From contig SADC01000403.1 in NCBI GenBank assembly GCA_004194705.1, positions 40,992 to 104,991 on the forward strand: DNA of 64,000 nucleotides, written 5' to 3'. The stretch's first letter is position 1. Every line of letters begins with the position of its first letter. The translations under genes and the position numbers were made by a program. The notes beneath the pieces were generated by a model. The model did not search any database. It was not told the origin of the DNA and saw only the letters and a program-made list of their open reading frames with translations. Origin of the DNA: Ditylenchus dipsaci. Lineage: Eukaryota; Nematoda; Chromadorea; Rhabditida; Anguinidae. Positions 41,312-50,558 of this stretch are shown in pieces.

Positions 41312-41831
41312 TGAATTTGACGAGTGTTTTCGATTTGAGCCTATATTCAATAGAATTTTGAAATCTTAAAAATCCTAGTGAAAGCAGTAACCTCCAATCG
41401 TTGGCTATCTTCTTAGCAGTTTTTATTAGGAGCGTTTAATTCTTATGCGAAGATAAAGAATTTTGTACTAGAGATTTTTAAGTCTTGGCTTTTACCAACC
41501 CTCATAGAAATAAGTTACATGTCATCAAAGAATTTGTTGTTCATTGCTTTTCCATTTTGCTTGAGCACATGAAAGTCTCGAGATCGACCTCTTTTTTGAC
41601 TTGCCCGACGTTGAAAAATAAGTCACACGGGTGACTTATCTTATAAAAATTGCAAAAAAGCCAGAAAAAAAACTGAATATACGGCAAATCGCCTTATTTT
41701 AAATACTTTAATAAGATAAGTTTGATAAGATAAATTTCCTTAAATAATCCTTTAAGCTCGATTTTTATCACCTTTATTGAAAAAAATTAAAAAAACTCTC
41801 AAATTTAGTCAGCTACTACTCTGAAAGCATT

Positions 41832-44800
41832 ATGGCTGACATAGAAGATGGCTTCGAAGTAAGTCCAGTGACTGCAGCCCGGTCTACGACCGACTTTTTC
41901 AACATAAAAATCAGAGCCAAGAAGGATACTGCTAACAATTCTGCCCAAAAGAAAAAACCATCAAATCTTGAAAGTTGTCTTAGCTGGCAGAAAAAAGTGT
42001 TTTTACGCACCTGGGCTCTGTTCTCATAACAACTCAGACTCAGAATACATGGCTGGACTGCTAGTGCAAGCCGGTTTTACGGTAACTTCCATCAAGGAAC
42101 AAGCTGATTTGTGGTTGTTGAATAGTTGCACTGGTAATAACTTCGGAAATTTTGTGCTTATATAGATGGATTTATTGTGTGAATTTAGTAAAAACACCTA
42201 GTGAGATGCTGCTGTAAATCAAATTAAAGAAGCTCAGGCTACTGGCAAACATGTTTGTATTGCTGGATGTGTTTCTCAGGTAATTTTCAATAAATGATTT
42301 AGCAAAATGTTAAAACGCTTTGTGAAACTATAAAAATGAGAATACGAGGAATTGCGAGGGCTAAAATTTTGCTCTACTGGAGAATGGTACCGATTTTTCA
42401 CCTTGTCCCCCCTGTTTTTTCATTTCATTTTCATTCATTTTCTCATTTATTTTCAATCATTAATCGAATAAAATATTTGAAGAATAGATATAAAAAGACA
42501 GAATAAGAGAAAACAAGACAATAGAAAAATATAAAAAAAAAAATGGAAAAAATATTCAGGAGGACCAAGGCGAAAAATCAGTGCCCATTCTCCAGTAGAG
42601 CCAAATTTTACAGAAGATTATTACGAAAAAGGAACATCGCGAGCTAGATTAAAATTTTAGGAAAATTTGTCTCTTATTAGATAGCTTATATGCGACAGTA
42701 ATAATCAAATTGTTGATATCTTGTTCCGTAGCCAAAAATTGGAAAAAGGCTAGTCGAGCCATTGTGAAATGTAAGAGGGACCAATAAATTTTTTAAAATT
42801 CATGGGCTCGAAGTTGTTTAAAAGTAGGGTTGTCGTTCGTACCCGTTTTCGGGTAATTGGAACCGAAACCCCGTTTTTCCGGGTGTTCGGTATCGGTTCG
42901 TCCGGGTACCCGAAAATTTCGGGTTTCGGGTATCGGTTCGGTCCGGTTACCCGAAAATTTCGTTTTCGGTATCGGTTCGGGTATCCGAAAGTCGGAGACA
43001 CGATTTCAAACAGTGGATCAAAGATTTACAAGAATTTGTTTGCTTGTGTCAGCCTGGCCCGTATTAATATCGATTTACCCTACATCAAAGTGTGAGTGTG
43101 ATTGTTAGGTGATTGGGAGGTTCACTGTGATTTTCTGGTGTGAGTGTGAGGTGTGACTGTGATTTTTGAAAAACACTGATCTCACTTCACAATTCGACGA
43201 GAAAAAATTGCAAGTCCCTATTTTGTAGTTTTTTTTAAATGAAAGTCAAATATAATTAATATTAATAATAATAATAATTAATAATAATAATTATAATAAA
43301 ATAAATTATAATTTAACAACAAGAATATACTAGCTTCAAGCAAAGGTGTAATTTTTTTTTTAAAAACTTACTTTTGGGCTTTTAAGTATGAAGTACGAGT
43401 GAAAACACAAAGGACGAGAAAAAAATGAGGACGAAGACGAGTACGAGTCAATTTAGCCTCGTACTGCGAGGACGAAGACGATCGAGCGAAAAGAAAAGAA
43501 GTATACTACGAACGAGCGATTTGAAAAATTGGTACAAGGACGAGTACGAAGTACGGTCCCGAAAATTTTTGTACGAATTACAAAGACGAGGACGAGAAAT
43601 TCGAAAATCCCTACACTGAAACCATATCTCAGGGCTACATTATGGTGTAAAACTTTTTGAAAAAGGTGAACATTTTCAATCTAATTACGCAAAAGAAACA
43701 TTTTGGCCAAAAAAGTATTTTCCTTCCAGATATCGTTTGTAAAGAATGTTAAAAAGTGAGGTAACGACTTCATAGTTGACAGCGTGGTATGCAGGAAGCC
43801 TTTTTCTAAAATTCGATTTTTTCGGATATCGTTCGGGTACCCGAAAATTTCGGTTCCGGTCGGTTCGGGTACCGAAGGTTCGGGTTTCGGGTATCGGTTC
43901 GGTTCGGGTACCCGAAAATTCGGGTTTCGGTATCGTTCGGTCGGGTACCCGAAAGTTTCGGGTCGGGATATCGGTTCGGTTCAGTACCGAAAATTTCGGT
44001 TCGGTTCGGTTCCTCTTCGGGCCCGGAAATTCCGGGTACCGACAACCCTATTTAAAAGTTCACTGTCATTTTGTCTAGACTTTTTTTTTGGCTTTCAGAC
44101 TGAAAAATCAACAAATTGATTGAAACTCGCATAATTGGCTATCCAATAAGACCAAACTCTTCTTGTCGAGTAAAAAACGGGCAATATTTTTTGTTTGTAC
44201 CAATTTGCTTTGCCTTTCTCTTAAAATTTTTTAACTTTTTGCACAAAGTGAAAAAACCATCATGTAGCCCTACATTCTAGCTTCTAACAGAATATAAGTT
44301 ATTGCAAATACTTTTTTAATGTTTAACGAAAAATCAAAGGTATGGACTAACTTATTTTTTGACTTCTTCCATACTTTCGATTTTTCGTAGAGCGTCTGAA
44401 AATATATATACTTCGTAAGAAAACTAGAATCGCAGGGTATTAATAGTTTCATCACTTTGTGAAAAAGATAAAAAATAAAGAGAAAAAGGCAAAACAAAAA
44501 AATAATGCTCGGCAAAAAGAGTCTCTTTATACATTATTGATCAAGTCTTGCTCGGAATTATGTCTAAGGTAAGTGAGTGCGCGCATCTCAACTCCAAGCA
44601 ACCAAGCCCCTGCGCCCCCGAAGGGTGACTCTGGATGCAGTGACTCTGGATGGATAAAAAAAAGTATGCATATTAGAGTTTCTTTATGCAGGTAGACTCC
44701 AGTTTACAAAAACAATTTTTAAGTTCCATCTTTTAGGATCCAGTACCCTTTCAGGATGGTCTACGTTGGTCCTTTTTGGGCAAAGCAAAAGTTAAAAATT

Positions 44801-47800
44801 TGGTCAAAAAAATGTTTTTTCCAAAAATGTCTCTCCAGGCCCTAAACATGTTTCTAATCGTTCTAAGGGCCTAAAATGGCGTTTAAAAGGTTAAAACTGA
44901 TTTTTGGATGAAGTACACAGGGTGTGATTTAGCCAAAAAGTATTGCCAGTAAAAAAACAAGCCCGCGAGTTTATCTGTAAAGGTTATCGTCAAAGACCCC
45001 CCATGGCCTGCAAAATTCTAAAAATAAGGCTCTTGAGTTTGATATATTCTAATATTATTTTTTTACTCCAGGCAGCTCCAAATGAGCCTTGGCTTAAGGA
45101 TGTGTCAGTCATTGGCGTGCAACAAATAGACAGAGTAGTCGAAGTTGTGGATGAGACCATCAAGGTAAAATAACAAAATACAATCACAATCTTTGATTGC
45201 GCAAAAATATGGTAACACTTTACTTGACCCCCCCCCCACGGCTGACCAACTTTTGATGACAATTTTGAGAACCGATTGCATATTCGTGTTTCTCGACCCG
45301 ATTTAGGCGCGAATTTACCAATCGTTCCGGTAAAGTGAAAATTTTTTTTTTCAAACCACAGGGGGGTATCATGGATTTTAGTCAAAATTTGAATTCGCGC
45401 CTTTTGAATTTTGAAGGGATTAAGGCTGTATAGGGAGCGGAAGGGAATAAAAGGGGCCACTTTTATGGCAGAACGTTAGAAAAAACATATATTGGTATAT
45501 TCTGGCTGTCTTACCATGTTTTTAACTGAGCCGTGGCAAAAAGAGCCTCTATATGCATTTTATGATCAAGAGTACTTCTCGGAATCATGTCTAAAGTAAG
45601 TGAGTGCGCACATCTCTAACTCTCAAGCCCCCTGCGCCCCCGAAGGGGGCGCACGGGGCTTGGAGTTGAGATGCGCACACCCACATACCTTAGACGCAAA
45701 TCACTCGAAAGTGACTCTGGATGCATGAAAAAGCATGCATACCGGAGTTTATTTATGCGGTAGGCCCCAGTATTCAAAACTGTGTTCAACATCTTCTTGT
45801 TAGTGGCCCCTGTGTGATTAGTGGCCCTCTTTATTCCCTTCCCCTCCCTATACAGCCCTTAATCCCTTTTAAATTCAAAAGGCGCGAATTCAAATTTTCA
45901 AATTTTGACTAAAATCCAAATACCCCCCTGTGGTTTGAAAATTTTTTTTTCACTTACCGGAAACGATTGTAAATTCGCGCCTAAATCGGGGTCCAGAAAC
46001 ACGAATATGCAATCGGTTTTTCAAAATTGTCATCAAAAGTGGGTCAGCCATGGGGGAGGGGGTCAAGTAAAGTCAAGCCAAAATATTAGCTTAAAGGGCC
46101 ATTGCCACCTGTTTTTAATTGTCCCTCGCCAATTCAATTTTTTTTGCCTAACCATTCAGCTTTTTTCAACTTGTTTCTAACAAACAAGGCCTAGAATTTA
46201 ATTTTAGGTATAGTTTTGTTAGAAACCAAGTTGAAAAATTCGCACGTAGATCCAACGATAAAGAAAAAAATTGAATTGGCGGGGGACAACCGTTGTCGAG
46301 ACGGCAATGGCCCTTTAACAATTTTTTTAAAATTTTCAGGGCAATGTAGTCCGTTTGATCTCTCAAAAGCGTAAAGGCGAACTACCTCTAAATTTGCCCA
46401 AGATGAGACGAAATGAATTTATAGAAATTTTGGCTATAAACAGGTTTTTCAGTTGTCAAAAAAATTATTGTTAAAGTGTTTATTTTAGTGGATGCTTAAA
46501 CCACTGCACATGTAGAATTTCTGAAAAAAAATTTGTAGAATATATGAGCGATTATCTGAAATTCTAGATTGCAAAACCAAAATGGCCAGAGGAGACCTCA
46601 AAAGTTTCACCTTAGAGTCTTTGGTTGAACAAGCTAGAAAGGCTTTCGAAGAAGACAATTGCAAGAGCTTTGGTTGACTTCTGAAGGTGTTACTAACTTT
46701 TTTTTCTAAAATTAACCAAAATATTTCATTTTATCACAGATTTGGGTGCATGGGGCAGAGATATTGGACATGTAGGCATTTTCAAAATTCATGATAATTG
46801 TAAATTAATAATAGTAATGCTCTGAGAATTACATTCTTCAAAAATGAACAAATGTAACTGTTTAGAACTTTTCGAAATCGAAAGACGCTAAAAATCTTTA
46901 AAAACGTATATGGGCGAAGGGCTGAGGTCGGCTGGAATGCGAAAAAAATAGAAACAATTGGAATTTCAGTGTAAAACTAGACTATATACTATAAGATCAA
47001 GTGATGCCAAGCTAAAAAGCAATATGTTAAGTAAGCTAGTAAGGCAGCAGCGCAGCGGCCTAGAAATGTAATTTGTAAAAAAATGAGAAAGGAGAATCGA
47101 AAATAAAGTTATTTCGGTTACATTTGTCACTTTCGAGAGAGTAGAGATTGTAAAGTATCAAAGCACTAGTTGATAATGGGTACCGATTTATTGTCGCCCT
47201 GTTCTTTATTTTGAATTTTTGCCTTGGTCCACCTTGTTGTTTATTTATTGTATTAATGGCAGCAGCATGAAATATTCCGGCTAATAATTTAATCAATATT
47301 AAGGTGGAATGGACGCATGAAATAAACCGTTGGTTTTAGCCAAAACATTTCTCGTTGGCTTTATATTATTAGCTAGGGAAAACCACTTGCAAAAAAAACT
47401 TAAGAAAAACGACAGAGGACCAAGGCAATAAATCGGTACCCATTCTTAAGTAGGGCCGGTATCTATTCTAAATAATATATTGTTGTAGGTATTACCAGAC
47501 CTGTTAGAAGCCTTAGTTCAAGTAATTCCGGAAGGTTGCATGATGCGACTGGGAATGTAATCAAACTTTTGCTTATTAGCTTATTGTTGACGAAACTATT
47601 GTGCTTTAGGACAAATCCTCCCTATATTTTGGACTACCTTGAAGTTTGTTTTAAAATTTCTATAAGTCGTTAACCTTTTAACCATGCATGTTTTAAGGAC
47701 ATTGCAAAGATTTTAAACCATCCTAGAGGTTAGTTTCCTTTCTTGCTATTTTTGTCAGTAAATTGCCGTAAAGTACCGTATAATCGAGACTGAACTGCAC

Positions 47801-49312
47801 TCTAGTATACCTTTCCGCCTTCTCGTCAAATTTTTATAGAAATTTTGGTGGAGCCAGTATCAGTAGTGAAATCTTTGAGAATTTTTAACCCAGTGGTTAA
47901 TAGACACAGCTAAAATCCAGGAGACTCACTCATAGTAAAAGATCAGTTTTCGCTTTAAAAATTCATTTGTTTCAGTATACTCATTTTTGCACATACCTAT
48001 TCAATCAGGCTCCAATGCTGTGCTCACTGATATGAAGGTTGTTATTTCATTTTCAAAATCAAGGAAATTTATATTAACCTTAATATTGCAGAGAGAATAC
48101 ACCACAGACAGTTTTGCCACATTGTGGATTACATGAAAGAAAAGTGGGTTCCCCAAAACTACGTTAACTATGAAAACTAGTCTAAATTTTGTTTAAGAGT
48201 TCCCGGCATCTACATAGCCACTGATTTCATTTGTGCTTTCCCACAGAAAGTGTAGAAGACTTTGAAGAGAGCATGCAGGTAGTCAAGCGCTACGAATTTC
48301 CTCCCTTTTTATCAATCAGTTCTATCCTCGACCTGGCACTCCAGCTGCTAGATTAAAAAAATTGAGACTACTGAGGTATGTAGAGTATATCTTTTACTTT
48401 AATTTTGCTGTGAAACCATTAAATAAACGAATTCTAGGCTCGTCGCCGCACCAGAGAGATGACCCACCTGTTCCACTCCTACAATCGATACACCCCAGAA
48501 AAAATTGGTGAACAGTATGACGTATTGATCTGCGAAATGGCTACGGATGGAGTGTCCTATGTCGGGCACAACAAAACATATGAACACATTTTGGTCTCTG
48601 CTGCTAACACCAAGCAAAATTTATTGGCAAAAGGACCAGAGTCCAGGTGAGTGGACACATTCGATCTTTATATTATAATAATGATATTATTTAATTTGTT
48701 TGAAAAAAGGAAGGTTAAACTTTAAAAAACTAATTGACCAATAATTTATGTTTTGGAATGACCAAGTAATGCACGCAAAAATAACTAATCTTGATACGTA
48801 TATTCTCGAGCTTAGAAAAATTTTGGATGAAAATGTGTAGGTCTGCACTCAGGTCTGCACTCGGTACAGACCATTTTATAAAAGTTTTTTGACGCCACTA
48901 TGATATACAACCCCACCCCCCCCCCCCAAAGCTACTTTGATATAAACCCCCGCACCCCCTAATATTTTTCAATACTCCTAAAACCATTTTTTTGAAAGAT
49001 TCTGTACTTGTGTACTCTTTTTGCTTGTATACCTTGGTCATCCGACACAAAAAATAAATTATCGGTCAACTTTTTGTGATCAACAGCTTTCCATGTTTAA
49101 AAATGTTTTGTCCGAGGGTACCTACCGTATAATCTAGCCCATATTTTAGTCTTTTCTCTATGGCTATTTTGGCTTTTGCTCAAGAGCATAATTTCTAATA
49201 AAAAATTAGACATAACTGAAAAGCTAAAACGAAATAATTTTTAGATCACATCAGTGTCCAAATTTTACATGAAGGAGAAATAATGAGTCAAATGCCGCTT
49301 CTGAAGTTTTAA
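41832..49312 (+). CDS. CDKAL1: CDKAL1, tRNA ms2t6A37 methylthiotransferase
   Basis: Radical-SAM enzyme that converts t6A37 to ms2t6A37 in tRNA(Lys). Exons: 41832-42133, 42189-42279, 45072-45164, 46340-46443, 46489-46511, 46568-46686, 46740-46771, 47489-47556, 47610-47643, 47698-47728, 47976-48037, 48092-48143, 48198-48375 and 48438-48646. A final exon at 49245 is likely (ITSVSKFYMK, TRAM end). MTTase domain: EYMAGLLVQAGF, ADLWLLNSCT, VCIAGCVSQ and VIGVQQIDRVVEVVDETIK. Radical SAM cluster: SGCLNHCTYCKTKMARGDL, split by an intron inside CTYC. Then GAWGRDIG, VIPEGCMMRLGMTNPPYIL, FLHIPIQSGSNAV, YPRPGTPAARL and TRAM EKIGEQYDVLI. One-base deficits occur at about 42,205, 46,665, 48,113, 48,235, 48,304 and 48,356. 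TWGCSHNN at about 42,010 shows a net +1 change instead. Exon sums match expected phases once each deficit is counted. No C-terminal membrane anchor was found. Confidence 0.93.
42371..42601. repeat. Inverted-repeat element (CCTTGGTCCCCC family) in CDKAL1 intron 2
   Basis: Left GCTCTACTGGAGAATGGTAC and right GTGCCCATTCTCCAGTAGAGC, with 'accttgtcccccctg' and 'aggaggaccaaggcg' just inside. Confidence 0.75.
42825..44050. mobile_element. hAT element, 1,226 bp, 8-bp TSD
   Basis: Starts TAGGGTTGTCGTTCG and ends GGTACCGACAACCCTA. The exact duplication tttaaaag flanks it (42,817-42,824 and 44,051-44,058). The first 170 bp and last 240 bp consist of 'cgggtacccgaaaatttcgg' words in variable copies. The middle holds unrelated AT-rich sequence, an AAT-rich microsatellite and a 'gacgagtacga' repeat block. 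ORFs in the arms merely translate the repeat. Confidence 0.85.
43255..43320. repeat. AAT-rich microsatellite
   Basis: Imperfect (taa/aat)n run inside the hAT element. Confidence 0.7.
44225..44500. repeat. Palindromic MITE, same family as 6,906
   Basis: 'catgtagccctacattctag' and 'ttttgcacaaagtgaaaaa' face 'actagaatcgcagggtatta' and 'tcactttgtgaaaaaga'. The centre has 'tatggactaacttat'. Confidence 0.55.
44530..44640 (+). repeat. Repeat unit with embedded consensus 5' splice site
   Basis: 'tcaagtcttgctcggaatta', 'tgtctaaggtaagtgagtgc' (GT at 44,569), 'caactccaagc' and 'cccccgaaggg'. It lies in CDKAL1 intron 2 on the sense strand, so it is also a potential cryptic donor. Confidence 0.6.
45210..46082. 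mobile_element. Foldback element of about 870 bp with the splice-site unit in its loop
   Basis: The arms (about 45,210-45,470 and 45,780-46,082) mirror 'tggttaccactttacttgac'-type ends, 'aggcgcgaatttaccaatcg', 'caaaccacaggggggta' and 'gaattcgcgccttttgaatt'. The loop contains a copy of the 'cggaatcatgtctaaagtaa' unit followed by a long GC-rich hairpin (45,603-45,676). It lies in CDKAL1 intron 3. Confidence 0.8.
46095..46314. mobile_element. TTAA MITE (AGGGCCATTGCC)
   Basis: AGGGCCATTGCCACC at the left, GGCAATGGCCCT at the right, TTAA on both sides (46,091-46,094 and 46,315-46,318). The arms carry 'ctcgccaattcaatttttt' / 'aaattgaattggcggg' and 'gtttctaacaaacaagg'. It ends about 20 bp before CDKAL1 exon 4, so its right end supplies part of the splice-acceptor neighbourhood. 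Confidence 0.8.
47174..47444. repeat. Inverted-repeat element (CCTTGGTCC family) in CDKAL1 intron 7
   Basis: AATGGGTACCGATTTATTG faces CAATAAATCGGTACCCATT; 'ttgccttggtccaccttgttg' and 'acgacagaggaccaaggcaa' lie just inside. Confidence 0.75.
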
Positions 49313-49435
49313 TGTTAAGAAAAATGTGGTTGCTAAACCTAATAGTTGGAGTCTTCTCAAATTTTTATTGCTTCCCAGTTTCTGGTCATGTTTTACTTCT
49401 TGTTGAGATATTTGTTAAGAGTCTGATTTAGGAAA

Positions 49436-49441
49436 TAAACT
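49436..49441 (+). promoter_or_regulatory. Polyadenylation hexamer, probably CDKAL1
   Basis: AATAAA on the plus strand about 125 bp after the proposed CDKAL1 stop and before the convergent SDHAF4 gene. Confidence 0.5.
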
Positions 49442-49444
49442 TTT

Positions 49445-49450
49445 TATTGG
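49445..49450 (-). promoter_or_regulatory. Polyadenylation hexamer of SDHAF4
   Basis: AATAAA on the minus strand about 47 nt after the SDHAF4 stop (TTTATT on plus). It lies only 3 bp from the CDKAL1 hexamer on the other strand. Confidence 0.6.
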
Positions 49451-49496
49451 GAGTATTGAGTACTATTTCGTATCTACAAATTACATACAATACTCA

Positions 49497-49723
49497 CTAG
49501 AAATCAGAAACTCGGCCTTTTTTCTCCCAATCGCCATATCTGGTAGGTTCAGGTCCTTGAGGTCCACCATATTCTTTGACTTTTTAGTGTCATTTTGGTT
49601 TTTGCTTGAATCATTGGCTTCTGGAGTTTGCTGTGCGGGATTGGAATCATTTGGAGACTTGGTAGCAACCAATTTGGTAGTTGAAAAGTGCCGACGAGCA
49701 AAAATTCTGGTGATTGACAACAT
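49497..49723 (-). CDS. SDHAF4: Succinate dehydrogenase assembly factor 4
   Basis: Small mitochondrial chaperone that binds flavinylated SDHA before complex II assembly. The N-terminus MLSITRIFARRHFSTTKL is a presequence: basic, no acidic residues. A polar linker follows. The C-terminus GGPQGPEPTRYGDWEKKGRV and SDF* is the conserved Pfam DUF1674 core. The ATG frame runs into the wrong frame at KKSKN. Adding one A in the run at 49,581-49,585 joins NDTKK to VKEYGGPQGPEP, giving a 75-residue protein. Left uncorrected, the ORF passes the true TAG (49,497-49,499) and stops later with an unrelated tail. It has no intron and is tail to tail with CDKAL1. Confidence 0.92.
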
Positions 49724-50478
49724 TGTTTGTGTATTGATATTGACCTGAGAATTATTTATCGATTAATTACAAAAAAACTAAGAAATGTTGCTAAAAAAAA
49801 TTAAGCTTGAAGACTCTAACCATGCGAAAATCGAAAATAATATTTTTTGAATATTTATTTCTGGCGTAATGAATAAAAATTTGGATAATTTGAATGTTTA
49901 AAACTTTTTATCAAACCTTTTTAGAGCTCTTTTTAAAAGCTAATGATTTAAAAAATTTCTAGATCAAAGGGTTGAGTGAATCATATGAAATAGAAAGTTC
50001 CGAAGTAATGGAAATATGAGTTTGCTAAAATCTCACCTGGTGTCATTTTTTCAGTATTTTCAAACTTTATACCGATTCTGGAATTTGTATTAATTCTCCT
50101 CCTTGAATCTCCCTGCTTATTTTCGCTTGTGTCTAGGCTCCAGGTAACCAGCGCATTTGCCAAAATTCCAAAATTTTTGTAATAAAGTCGAAATAACATT
50201 GTAAACCTCGAAAACATTTTTCAAATTTTCGGAAAATTAAGCTGTGGAAATTAAAAAATAATAAAATGCCTGATTCTACGTTTATATTGTCTAGTTCACA
50301 GGTGAAGTCAGCAAATGTGACTACCGTATTTACTCTATTAACTTCCAACCCTTGTTTTTTACTAGGACTATAGAGTTAGGGCCATTTTGGATAACAATTT
50401 TAACAATTAAGAAAAATAACTCCCCATGGGGACTTAATAGAGTGAATTCAGTGAGCACAAGTGTCCCGCAACAATATT

Positions 50479-50484
50479 TTTATT
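50479..50484 (-). promoter_or_regulatory. Polyadenylation hexamer of the cathepsin Z gene
   Basis: AATAAA on the minus strand about 75 nt downstream of the stop codon at 50,559. Confidence 0.45.
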
Positions 50485-50558
50485 GTACATAAAATCATTT
50501 TACAAAATAGCAGTTACATTTATATGAAATGATAGAAAGATAAATTAGATGACATTTT

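Noticed and set aside
42842..43000. CRISPR-like regular repeats
   Set aside because: Repeat words vary and overlap, spacing is irregular, the host is an animal genome, and the block lies inside a hAT element with an 8-bp duplication.
42802..44119. Several overlapping ORFs rich in Gly/Ser/Arg/Val
   Set aside because: They only translate the CGGGTACCCGAAAATT words of a hAT element in different frames.
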